DNA from: an uncultured Alcaligenaceae bacterium
Lineage (GTDB): Bacteria; Pseudomonadota; Gammaproteobacteria; Burkholderiales; Burkholderiaceae_B
Direction: 5' to 3'
DNA: 64,000 nt
Assembly: GCA_937908115.1 (NCBI GenBank)
Contig: CALEQZ010000002.1
Coordinates: 62,001 to 126,000 of the forward strand
The translations under genes were made by a program, and so were the position numbers. Numbering within the stretch: the first letter of the stretch is position 1; every line of letters begins with the position of its first letter. Under the pieces are notes generated by a model. The model was given only the letters and a program-made list of their open reading frames with translations. It made no database searches and was not told where the DNA came from. This document shows positions 33,519 to 41,131 of the stretch, piece after piece.

Positions 33519-34916
33519 TCAGGCCGCCGCCTCGAAGGCGGCCGCAATCCGCAATAGCTCGTCGTCTCGTCGGAAGCGCCCAACCAGCTGTAGGCCGACA
33601 GGCAAGCCGTCCGAACCCTTGCCGCAAGGCAGGCTCACGGCCGGATGCCCGGTCATGTTGAAAGGCATGGTCCAGGGAAACCAGTGTTCGCGCAGCCCGT
33701 TGTACTTCCGGCCATCGATTTCGATTTCCTGGAACAAATCCTGGTCTATGGGCAGCGCGGTACGCGTAAGCGTTGGCATAGCCAGGCAATCGGCTTGCGC
33801 CAGCAACCGCTGGACCGTGTGAAACAATTCGGTCCGCTGAAACATTGCCCGTTGATATTGCACGCTAGTCAATGTGCTGGCCGACTCGACCTGGCGCTTG
33901 AAAGTATCGCTGAACAGTTCCGGGTTGGCGGCAACCATGTCCGCGAAACGCGCCCGCCATACGGTATGGTTGACCGCTCGCCAGATCGGCTCGACATCAA
34001 ACGCCGCGCCGTCGAAGGGCTCGATCTGCGCACCTAAAGCTTGCATGCGAGCCAGCGCTGCATCGAAGGCCCTGCGCACGTCGGCCGACACCGGGCGCCC
34101 CGGTGGCGCCAGGCAATACAGCACCCGCGTGCCTTTCAAGTCCGCCACCTCGCGAGCCGCCGCGGCATAGTCTGGCTTGAAAACGCCAATGGACCATGGA
34201 TCGACCGGATCTTCGCCGGCCATCACCTGCAGCATCAGGCCGGTGTCCTCTACCGTGCGCGTGGTCGGCGTGACGTAGGTTTGATTGCCAAATATGTCCT
34301 GCGCCTGGCTGTGCGGCACCACCCCGTTGCTTTGCTTGAAGCCCACCACGCCATTGCATGCCGCCGGAATACGCGTCGAACCGCCCCCGTCCGTGGCGAC
34401 CGCCAAGGGCGCTATCCCCGCAGCCGTGGCCACCGCCGCGCCACCGCTTGATCCGCCGCTGGTGCGCTCGGCGCTCCATGCGTTGCGCGTCTGCCCAAAC
34501 AACGGACTGCGCGTCAGCGACTGGCAACCGAACTCTGGCGTCGTCGTCTTGCCGATCAGGATAGCGCCGGCAGCACGCAACCGGGCGACCGAGACGGCGT
34601 CCTGCTGGGGCACGTGGTCCTTGAAGGCAAGCGTGCCGAAAGTCGTGCGCACCCCGGCCGTATTGACCAAATCCTTGACGGTAAACGGCACGCCGTGCAG
34701 CAATCCCAGGCTTGCGCCCGACATCACCGCTTGCTCTGCCTGCCGAGCCTGATCCATTGCCTGGTCCGCGCACAGCGTGATGAAGCAGTTCAGATCCGGC
34801 TGCAGGCGCTCGGCACGCGCCAGCGAAGCGCGCACGACCTCGACGGGAGAAAGCTTCCGGCTGCGGATCAGGGCCGCCAGTTGCACGGCCGTCATCGAGG
34901 CGATTTCTTCTTCCAT
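33519..34916 (-). CDS. Amidase signature-family hydrolase
   Basis: A 465-residue amidase with the Ser-cisSer-Lys triad: Lys in VPFTVKDLVNTAGV, cis-Ser in RTSGGSSGGAAVATAAG, and the nucleophile in VATDGGGSTRIPAACNGVVGFK. It is not GatA by context: no gatB/gatC are near. Nine residues into the protein an alternative Met exists. A Bug receptor gene lies 16 bases upstream on the same strand, so the pair may import and hydrolyse an amide. Confidence 0.92.
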   Translation of the reverse strand: MEEEIASMTAVQLAALIRSRKLSPVEVVRASLARAERLQPDLNCFITLCADQAMDQARQAEQAVMSGASLGLLHGVPFTVKDLVNTAGVRTTFGTLAFKDHVPQQDAVSVARLRAAGAILIGKTTTPEFGCQSLTRSPLFGQTRNAWSAERTSGGSSGGAAVATAAGIAPLAVATDGGGSTRIPAACNGVVGFKQSNGVVPHSQAQDIFGNQTYVTPTTRTVEDTGLMLQVMAGEDPVDPWSIGVFKPDYAAAAREVADLKGTRVLYCLAPPGRPVSADVRRAFDAALARMQALGAQIEPFDGAAFDVEPIWRAVNHTVWRARFADMVAANPELFSDTFKRQVESASTLTSVQYQRAMFQRTELFHTVQRLLAQADCLAMPTLTRTALPIDQDLFQEIEIDGRKYNGLREHWFPWTMPFNMTGHPAVSLPCGKGSDGLPVGLQLVGRFRRDDELLRIAAAFEAAA

Positions 34917-34932
34917 CGTCGGCCCACCCGCA

Positions 34933-35913
34933 TCAATCCATTGCTATGCCGGAAGCCTCCACGATGGGCGCCCATTGCTTGCGCTCCTCGGCAATACGTC
35001 GCGCCGTGTCCGCGGAACCGGCCGGTGCGACAACCATGCCGGCGTCAAGCAGCCGGTTGCGCAGGCCTGCATCCTCGGACACCTTTAAAAAGGCATGCTC
35101 CAGGCGCGCCACCACATCGTCGGGCGTAGCCGCCGGCACGAAGATGCCATACCAGCTCGTGGCTGCGCGATATTCCTGGAAACCCTGCTCGTCTATGGTC
35201 TTGACGTCGGGCAGGGCCTGCATGCGCTTGGTGCCGCTGATTCCCAGGAATTTGATTTTCCCGCTTCGGTATAACGGCATCATGCTGGCAACCGCGTCCC
35301 AGCCGATGGATACCTCGCCGCTGGCCACGTCGACAAGCATAGGCGCTGCCCCTTTGTAGGCCACTGGCTCGATCTGCAATCCCTGGCTCTTGTTCAGGGC
35401 CAACGCACCCAAATGGCCGGCGCTGCCCAGGGTGGCTACGCCCAGCGTGGTCGGCTTGCCCCGCGCCTTGGCCCATTGGATGTAGTCGGCGATGCCATCG
35501 TACGGTGCTGCCTTGGCGGCAACCACGCCGGTCGGGATCTCCACGAGCTGCGCGACTGGGCGCAGATCCTTGTCGGCGTCGTAATCCAGCTTTTTGTAAG
35601 TTAGCGGAAAGATCGCAAAGAGTGGTGAGCCGCCCAGGTACATGGTCAATCCGTCAGGCTTGGCAGATTTGACCGCATTCAAGGCGATCCGCCCGGAAGC
35701 ACCCGGCTTGTTTTCCACCACCACCGTTTCGAAGCCGTGCTGGCGCAACGCCTCGGCATAGAGCCGCGCAGTGGTGTCGGCAGCCCCGCCCGGCGCAAAA
35801 CCGACCATTATGGTCACCGGCCCATTGACCGGAGCGGCCTGCGTCGGGGCGGCCACGCCAGCGCAAACCAGGCTCGCAGAAACCACTAAAGTGTGCAATC
35901 GGGCAAAACGCAT
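34933..35913 (-). CDS. Bug/TctC-family periplasmic solute-binding receptor
   Basis: A 326-residue Bug protein with a signal peptide (MRFARLHTLVVSASLVCAGVAAPTQA), then NGPVTIMVGFAPGGAADTTAR and VENKPGASGRIALNAV. The start at 35913 has GAGGGGGGAAAG upstream, and the longer in-frame start at 35988 lacks a signal-like beginning. It is the fourth Bug gene in the window, and is paired with an amidase gene on the same strand. Confidence 0.92.
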   Translation of the reverse strand: MRFARLHTLVVSASLVCAGVAAPTQAAPVNGPVTIMVGFAPGGAADTTARLYAEALRQHGFETVVVENKPGASGRIALNAVKSAKPDGLTMYLGGSPLFAIFPLTYKKLDYDADKDLRPVAQLVEIPTGVVAAKAAPYDGIADYIQWAKARGKPTTLGVATLGSAGHLGALALNKSQGLQIEPVAYKGAAPMLVDVASGEVSIGWDAVASMMPLYRSGKIKFLGISGTKRMQALPDVKTIDEQGFQEYRAATSWYGIFVPAATPDDVVARLEHAFLKVSEDAGLRNRLLDAGMVVAPAGSADTARRIAEERKQWAPIVEASGIAMD

Positions 35914-36069
35914 CTTTCCCCCCCTCATGATTGTTGATTCCAGCGCGCGGTGGCGCGCCGATACGAGATAGTAATGGATAGCATGCATTGCCTACGCGCG
36001 CACCATGCACGCATCAGCCGCCGGACATCGAGCGCGGCAGCCATCGGTTGCCTGGGATACTTTGCGAGC

Positions 36070-37017
36070 TTATAAATCGCGCGCCCACACTTGCCCGACC
36101 AGGTCCTTGCCGAAGCTGTGGTGGCGCTCTTCCTCGATTAGCTCGAAGCCCGCGGCCTCGTAAATGCGGCGCGCCGACACCAGCACGTCGTTGGTCCACA
36201 GCACCATGCGCCGGTAGCCGGCTTCCTTGGCAAAAGCCAGGCACTCCTGGACCAGGCGGCGTCCCAGTCCCAGCCCGCGCGCGGCCGGATCGACGTACAG
36301 CAGCCGCAGCTTGGCCGTGTGCTCGTCCTGCTGGACCACGAACACCGAACCGACGATTTCCCCTTCGCGCTCGGCGATCCAGCAGCGTTCCTTGCCAGGC
36401 TTGAAGTGCTCGACGAAGTCTGCCGTGATGCGCGCGACCAAGGCTTCGAAGGTCCAGTCCCAGCCATATTCGCGCCAGTACAACTCGCCGTGCTTGTGCA
36501 CCACCCATCCCATGTCGCCGGGGCGAGGATCGCGCAGCACGATCATCGGTGCAGACGGCTCCTCGCCCAGCAGCCGCTGGATGCGACGCATCGATCCGAC
36601 CAGGGCTTGGCGATCCTGCTCGGCCAGCGGCGCCAGCAATGCGCCGACTTCAGCCGCCGATGCCGCGTCGATGCGGGCGAAAACCTGCTTGCCTTTGGCC
36701 GTCAGCGTAATGCCTTGCCGGCGCGGTGACCTGGCGATGGGATCGCGCCGCACCACGCCCTCGGCCTCCAGTCCTGCGAGCAGGCGGCTCAAATACCCGG
36801 GATCCATGCGTAGCGACGCTGCCAAATCGCTGGCCGAAGGCGCTTGCCCGCGCGTATTCGCCAATTCGTATATGACGCGGCATTGCGGCAGGGAATAGCC
36901 CGATGCGAGCAAATGCTCGTTGAGCGCACCCACCAGGCGCGTGTGAAAACGGTTGAATCCCCGCACGGCGGCGATGTGCCCGGGCGCAACCCAAGGGGCT
37001 TTGCGATGGGCGGCCAT
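36070..37017 (-). CDS. MarR-GNAT fusion: HTH regulator with acetyltransferase domain
   Basis: A 315-residue two-domain protein. Residues about 15-150 are a MarR winged helix (PSASDLAASLRMDPGYLSRLLAGLEAEGVVRRDP, then GITLTAKGKQVFARIDAAS). Residues about 165-315 are a GNAT acetyltransferase with the acetyl-CoA loop LLYVDPAARGLGLGRRLVQECL and a YEAAGFELIEEE tail. The ATG at 37017 is preferred: GGAGG lies about 5 bases upstream. A palindromic operator immediately upstream suggests autoregulation. Fusions of this kind are known, but their acetylated substrates are mostly uncharacterised. Confidence 0.9.
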   Translation of the reverse strand: MAAHRKAPWVAPGHIAAVRGFNRFHTRLVGALNEHLLASGYSLPQCRVIYELANTRGQAPSASDLAASLRMDPGYLSRLLAGLEAEGVVRRDPIARSPRRQGITLTAKGKQVFARIDAASAAEVGALLAPLAEQDRQALVGSMRRIQRLLGEEPSAPMIVLRDPRPGDMGWVVHKHGELYWREYGWDWTFEALVARITADFVEHFKPGKERCWIAEREGEIVGSVFVVQQDEHTAKLRLLYVDPAARGLGLGRRLVQECLAFAKEAGYRRMVLWTNDVLVSARRIYEAAGFELIEEERHHSFGKDLVGQVWARDL

Positions 37018-37035
37018 ATACACCTCCGGGTAGAA

Positions 37036-37070
37036 ATTGACTTTATCAATTATAAAATGACTTAGTCAAT
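37036..37070. promoter_or_regulatory. MarR-type operator pair
   Basis: The stretch is bounded by ATTGACT and AGTCAAT (7-base perfect arms). Inside it are TGACTTAGTCA (37058-37068, perfect 11-base palindrome) and TTGACTTTATCAA (37037-37049). It starts 19 bases before the MarR-GNAT start codon and contains the AT-rich core TTATAAAA. Repression by the adjacent protein is the natural reading. Confidence 0.68.
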
Positions 37071-37136
37071 TTCGCCCCCCCTGCATAAAAGGCGCATTCG
37101 TCGACGCGCGCCGCCGCCGGATCGCATGGCCATCGG

Positions 37137-37433
37137 CTAGTCGTCGCGGCGCGGCGCGCTCGGGCAGCAGGCCAGCGCCCTGCCTCCTGCCGCAGGCGCA
37201 CCGCTTGGGCGCGACGGGTTGGTCTTGCCCGCGCGCGCCCAAGCCTTCTCGTGAAAGAAGTAGGCAAACGCCTGTATGCTCGGCTCGAGCAAGCTGAGCG
37301 TCAGCGAAGCGGCCAGGTCGCCGGTGACGGCGTAGGCCACGGCAGCGGCGACCGTGATGTGCATCACGTAATAGCTGCACGTCTTGCGCACCATGCGCGA
37401 GGTATCTGGCTGAAAGCGTCGAATACGCGACAT
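37137..37433 (-). CDS. DUF2061-family small membrane protein
   Basis: A 98-residue protein with two membrane segments: the region CSYYVMHITVAAAVAYAVTGDLAASLTLSLLEPSIQAFAYFFHEKAW is the DUF2061 core. A Pro/Gly/Arg-rich tail with two adjacent Cys follows. A strong Fur-like box lies about 30 bases upstream of the ATG, so it may be iron-regulated. The function of DUF2061 proteins is not established. Confidence 0.8.
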   Translation of the reverse strand: MSRIRRFQPDTSRMVRKTCSYYVMHITVAAAVAYAVTGDLAASLTLSLLEPSIQAFAYFFHEKAWARAGKTNPSRPSGAPAAGGRALACCPSAPRRDD

Positions 37434-37460
37434 GGCATGACCTCCGTTCTATTTGGATAT

Positions 37461-37482
37461 ACAAATGATAATCATTGTCATT
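37461..37482. promoter_or_regulatory. Fur-like iron box
   Basis: The core at 37466-37476 reads TGATAATCATT. Aligned to the 19-base Fur consensus GATAATGATAATCATTATC, bases 37461-37479 match at 15 positions. It is about 30 bases upstream of the DUF2061 gene and faces the bspR-btrS region on the other side. Confidence 0.65.
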
Positions 37483-37591
37483 AGTAACATCCAATAGAAC
37501 TTTCCGAAGGCGATGATAGCCATGACCTTGGTGGCTGAGGTGGATTTGATTGGCCTAGGCGACGGCCTGGGCGTGCTCCGTCAACCAACGA

Positions 37592-37650
37592 CGCCCGGGC
37601 GACAGGATCAAGCAGCTGCCCGGGCGGTCGCCTTTTCTTGTCACTTTTTT
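37592..37650 (+). terminator. Orphan hairpin plus T tracts upstream of bspR
   Basis: CGCCCGGGC (37592-37600) and GCCCGGGCG (37618-37626) pair perfectly over 9 bases with a 17-base loop, followed by CCTTTTCTTG and then CACTTTTTTT. It looks like a plus-strand intrinsic terminator, but no plus-strand gene precedes it in the 408-base gap (37434-37841) between the DUF2061 gene and bspR. It may end a small RNA or insulate bspR from read-through. Confidence 0.5.
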
Positions 37651-37748
37651 TGCAGCGTGCAAATCCTTCGCTGCCGCGGGCGCGTTAAGCTATTGGTGGC
37701 CTATCCGGCCAGCTCGTCCATTGGCAGGTCCATCCGCCTTCCACAAGT

Positions 37749-37776
37749 GGAACTTTTGGGCCTGCCCGGTTACAGA
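37749..37776 (+). promoter_or_regulatory. BtrS-type (ECF/HrpL-like) promoter upstream of bspR
   Basis: GGAACT-N15-TTACAGA, 65 bases before the bspR start. The -35 element, 15-base spacer and TTAC -10 element match those found on both sides of the bopN-bsp22 gap. The HrpL family consensus is GGAACC-N15/16-CCACNNA. Assignment to BtrS is inference from this recurrence. Confidence 0.62.
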
Positions 37777-37841
37777 CACGGGAATAAGATTCTTGGCATG
37801 CGGCGTGCGTCACATGCATCGCCCGCATCTTCTCTTCGAGT

Positions 37842-38417
37842 ATGCCCATTACTCCCAACGCCCCAGTTTCGCTGCCAGCCGGACCGTCGATAGACGACTT
37901 CGCGGCAGCGATGGCGAAAGGGGACGCCGTATACATCTCCGTTTCCGGGCAATCCCTGCAAGTCCTGGGCACAGGCGTGACACCCAGCGGGCGCAGCGTG
38001 GCCTGGGTTGCCCCGGACGTGGATACCGCTTCGCTATTCAAGGACGCCCTTGCCCGCACCTATGGCCAAGGCATTGCGATTGCCGTGGCCCGTGAGCTGG
38101 GGCTGGAGCCCAGCCCGGGCAAGCCACTGTCCTCACGCGTGGTTTCCCTGGCGCTGGACATGGCGCAGACATCCAGCCAGGCCATGTCCGGCGTGGATTT
38201 CGCCACGCGGCTCGAATTCTCCGCCAGGGCGGCGGGGCAGGGCTTTGCCAGCACCTGCCGCGCCGAAGGCATCGATCCCGGCAAGATCGATGCCGCCGAG
38301 CGCCAGCGCATCGACGACGCCATGCAACGGCGTTTTGACCAGGCGGCCGCCGCGGGACAAACGCCCGTGGCTGCCGAAACGGCCCGCGCCTGGCTGCGCG
38401 AAATCCTGCGCGGCTGA
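37842..38417 (+). CDS. bspR: BspR/BtrA: secreted negative regulator of the Bsc type III system
   Basis: A 191-residue Ala-rich protein (MPITPNAPVSLPAGPSIDDF; C-terminal helices AERQRIDDAMQRRFDQAAAAGQ, AWLREILRG). I assign it from its position immediately upstream of btrS and from its length, which agree with Bordetella BspR (BtrA), a regulator exported by the type III system that binds the BtrS sigma factor and represses its regulon while inside the cell. There is no signal peptide or membrane segment. A BtrS-type promoter lies upstream, which would close a negative feedback loop. Confidence 0.78.
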   Translation: MPITPNAPVSLPAGPSIDDFAAAMAKGDAVYISVSGQSLQVLGTGVTPSGRSVAWVAPDVDTASLFKDALARTYGQGIAIAVARELGLEPSPGKPLSSRVVSLALDMAQTSSQAMSGVDFATRLEFSARAAGQGFASTCRAEGIDPGKIDAAERQRIDDAMQRRFDQAAAAGQTPVAAETARAWLREILRG

Positions 38418-38487
38418 CCACGTGCGAGCACCACCCTGTCGTGCCCTGCCGACGGCCGGGCAAGAATCACGGTTACACATACGCATA

Positions 38488-38518
38488 CATATCTGCGATT
38501 GTTACGTATCGTGATATG
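38488..38518. promoter_or_regulatory. Inverted repeat upstream of btrS
   Basis: CATATC (38488-38493) and GATATG (38513-38518) are perfect inverted arms in the AT-rich leader about 35 bases before btrS, and the inner region is partly symmetric around TACGTA. It is a candidate site for the activator that switches btrS on; in Bordetella, btrS expression depends on the BvgAS two-component system. No clear sigma-70 promoter could be drawn. Confidence 0.4.
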
Positions 38519-38551
38519 CTGCGCGCACAAAATTCCCATTAGACCCGGCAC

Positions 38552-39142
38552 ATGACCCCCATCACCGAACCCGATGGCGACGCCGCCGTCCGGACCGCTG
38601 GCGTGGAGGCCGTAAACGAGGCAGACGACCGCTTGTTTCGCGAGCTGGTGCAGGAACACAGCGGCAAGTTGCAACGCTTCATCATCAAGCACATCGGCAA
38701 CATCAGCGAGGCGGAGGACATCGCCCAGCAGGCGTTCCTGGAGGCTGCCCGCTCGTACCGGACGTTTCGCGGCGAGTCGCAATTGTCGACATGGCTGTAC
38801 GGCATCGCGCTGAACCTCGTGCGCAATTACCTTTCACGCGCGCCGGAACGCCGCTACGAATTCCTGGGCGAGGACGGGCTCGATGGGATGGTTGACGAGG
38901 ACGCGGGTCCCGAACAAACCGTTGCCCGCGCGCAGACCCTGCGGTTGCTTCAGGAGGCGCTGGACGAACTGCCCGAAAGCATGCGCAGCATCCTGCTGCT
39001 GGTCGGGCTCGACAACCTGTCCTATGAAGAGGCCGCGGCCATGCTGACGGTGCCGATCGGCACCGTGCGCAGCCGCTTGTCCCGTGCGCGCAGCGCGCTG
39101 CGCGACAAGTTGCAGCAAAAAGGGTTGCCCGTCCCCTTCTGA
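38552..39142 (+). CDS. btrS: BtrS (BrpL): ECF sigma factor of the type III secretion regulon
   Basis: A 196-residue ECF sigma factor. Region 2 is visible (KLQRFIIKHIGNISEAEDIAQQAFLEAARSYRTFRG, then LSTWLYGIALNLVRNYL) and region 4 (LDELPESMRSILLLVGLDNLSYEEAAAML, then GTVRSRLSRARSALRDKLQ). In Bordetella BtrS drives transcription of bsc structural, chaperone and effector genes. It follows bspR, its anti-sigma partner, on the same strand. Its 3' end contains the hairpin that terminates the converging bsc operon. Confidence 0.93.
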   Translation: MTPITEPDGDAAVRTAGVEAVNEADDRLFRELVQEHSGKLQRFIIKHIGNISEAEDIAQQAFLEAARSYRTFRGESQLSTWLYGIALNLVRNYLSRAPERRYEFLGEDGLDGMVDEDAGPEQTVARAQTLRLLQEALDELPESMRSILLLVGLDNLSYEEAAAMLTVPIGTVRSRLSRARSALRDKLQQKGLPVPF

Positions 39143-39152
39143 CGGGCAACCC
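39117..39152 (-). terminator. Intrinsic terminator of the bsc operon, embedded in btrS
   Basis: GGGTTGCCCGTC (39122-39133) and GACGGGCAACCC (39141-39152) form a perfect 12-base-pair stem with a 7-base loop. Read on the minus strand it is followed by TTTTT (39121-39117), the form of a rho-independent terminator for transcripts coming from bscC. The stem spans the last btrS codons and its stop codon. Confidence 0.8.
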
Positions 39153-39177
39153 GGTCCGTGCCTTGCGTGCGGCGCGC

Positions 39178-41118
39178 TCAGGGCGCCACCGGGTGCGTTT
39201 CCACCCGCAACACCGGCCCGCCGGCGGTGGAAGCGCCACTCACCGACGGCACGTCGCCCAAAGCCTTGGACTGGGTGTAAATGGCGCCCGCGCGCACCGG
39301 TCCGCTCGGTGCGATTTCGCTGACGGCATCGAAACGCACGCGGGTACGCTGGCCCTGGATCAGATCGAGGTATTGCCCCGCCGTCATGGGCTGGTCGTCG
39401 CTGCGCCAAGTGGCGCTGATCGCCGGCCCTGTATCGGGCGATTGCCTGCGCGGCATGGCGACCGGCTCGCCGGCGATGGACACGACGCGCGGACGCAGCA
39501 GGAACAAGCGCTCGCGACGCTGCACGGTCTGGCTCTTGTTCGAGAAGAACGCGCCCAGCAAGGGGATGTCGCCGAGCAGCGGTACCTTGTCGGTCTGCTG
39601 CGTATCCTGGCTGCTGTTGTAACCGCCCACCAGCAAGGTCTGGTCGTCGCCGACGATGGCCAGCGTGCTGATGCTGCTGCGCCGCACGGTCGGCAGCGAA
39701 CCGATGCGCCGCTCGTCCTGGATGCGCCCATCCTCGATGTCCACGGTCAGCTCGACCTCGCGCCGTCCGCCCACCCCTTCGATATAGCGCGGCGTCACGC
39801 GCAGCGACGTGCCCACCGTCACCGGTGTGACCGTGGCCACGCGCTCGCCGGTGGTCTGGATATAGAAGGTATCCGACAGGTCGATGATCGCGCCCATGTT
39901 GTCGGCCGTCAGGATCGACGGTTGCGACAGGATGTTCGCCTTGCCCCGGGTCTGCAACGCATGCAGGCGCGCGGCCAGCACGTTGCTCACCGACACACCT
40001 ATCGTGCCCGGTGCCAGGATGCTGGTGCTATCCAACGGCAGGCCGCCGCTGGGCGCAAGGCCCAAGTCTCGGTAGCCGAAGGTGGTCGTGCCGGCCTGCG
40101 CGCCCCATGTCACGCCCAACTCGTCGATCGTGTCGGAGTTGACGTCGACGATCATGGCCTCGATTTCGATAAGCGTACTCGGCACGTCGAGCTGTTCGAT
40201 GAGCTGCCGGTAGATGGGGATACGATCGGGGATATCCTGGACGATGATCGCGTTCAGCCGCGGGTCGGCCTGCACGGTCGGTTCACGCAGGCGCAAGCCG
40301 CGAGGCCGCGCCGGCCGGCTGGCATCAGCCTCGTTGGCGCCGGCGCCCTGGGCCGATTGGGCCGGGCCGCCGGCCTCGCCCATGCCGGCGAACACCGGGG
40401 GATTCTCGCGCAGCGGCGCCGCGACGGCAGCAAGGGTTTCGTTGTTGGCGCCGGATCCCGAGCCCAGGATCAGGTTGCGCAACACCGTGGCCAGGCCGGG
40501 CGTGACCACGCTTTGCGACCGGTATTGGACGGTGCGGTCATTGACCGAGGCATGCTTTAGGCGGAACACCGCGACCTGCTGGCCTCCCGCGCCCAGCGGA
40601 AGGGCCTTGACGGTGCGCTCGACGAGCTCGACATAGGCAGGCGGGCCGGAGACCAGCGCGATGCCTTGGTCGGGCAGCTCGCCCCAGCCGAACCGGGTAT
40701 CGAGCACACCCAACTGCAGCAAGGCGTCGCGCAGGGCGGAAATGTCGCTTCCCATCGCGCTGACTGCGCGCGTGACATTGGCGTTGGCCGGGCTGACGTA
40801 CAACGTACCCGCATGCACGAACCAGTTAAAGCCATACACGCCGCCCAGCCGGTCGATAAACTGCGTCGGCGTATCGGCATTGAACCGGCCGTTGACCGTG
40901 CCCGAGACGCCTGGCGCCATGTGCAGCGCCAGGCTGAAGCCGCCGGCGAATTCGCGCAGCACCTGCTGCAGGCTTTGGTTTTCGGCGTAGTAGCTGTACG
41001 GCGCTGCCGGCCAATTGGGTGCCGCCTGGGACGTGCCGGCCAGCGATAAGGCCAGCGCGCAGGCGCGGATCATGCGTTTCAACGGAAGACCTCCAGGGCG
41101 CATAGCGCGTCGTTTCAT
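39178..41118 (-). CDS. bscC: BscC: type III secretion outer-membrane secretin (SctC)
   Basis: About 646 residues. A signal peptide (MIRACALALSLAGTSQA) precedes N-domains (AENQSLQQVLREFAGGFSLAL, RLGGVYGFNWFVHAGTLYVSP) and a secretin core (about 330-570), with RLNAIIVQDIPDRIPIYRQLIEQLDVPSTLIEIEAMIVDV and LLGDIPLLGAFF. It forms the outer-membrane ring. Start: a TTG at 41082 has GGAGG at an ideal 7-base spacing, whereas the ATG at 41118 has only a weak GGGAAA; either leads into the signal peptide. It is the last gene of the long minus-strand operon. Confidence 0.94.
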   Translation of the reverse strand: MKRRAMRPGGLPLKRMIRACALALSLAGTSQAAPNWPAAPYSYYAENQSLQQVLREFAGGFSLALHMAPGVSGTVNGRFNADTPTQFIDRLGGVYGFNWFVHAGTLYVSPANANVTRAVSAMGSDISALRDALLQLGVLDTRFGWGELPDQGIALVSGPPAYVELVERTVKALPLGAGGQQVAVFRLKHASVNDRTVQYRSQSVVTPGLATVLRNLILGSGSGANNETLAAVAAPLRENPPVFAGMGEAGGPAQSAQGAGANEADASRPARPRGLRLREPTVQADPRLNAIIVQDIPDRIPIYRQLIEQLDVPSTLIEIEAMIVDVNSDTIDELGVTWGAQAGTTTFGYRDLGLAPSGGLPLDSTSILAPGTIGVSVSNVLAARLHALQTRGKANILSQPSILTADNMGAIIDLSDTFYIQTTGERVATVTPVTVGTSLRVTPRYIEGVGGRREVELTVDIEDGRIQDERRIGSLPTVRRSSISTLAIVGDDQTLLVGGYNSSQDTQQTDKVPLLGDIPLLGAFFSNKSQTVQRRERLFLLRPRVVSIAGEPVAMPRRQSPDTGPAISATWRSDDQPMTAGQYLDLIQGQRTRVRFDAVSEIAPSGPVRAGAIYTQSKALGDVPSVSGASTAGGPVLRVETHPVAP

Positions 41119-41131
41119 CGTCGTTTCCCGT

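Noticed and set aside
37513..37893. Plus-strand 126-codon frame before bspR
   Set aside because: It contains the terminator-like hairpin and overlaps the start of bspR in another frame; the translation has no coding character.
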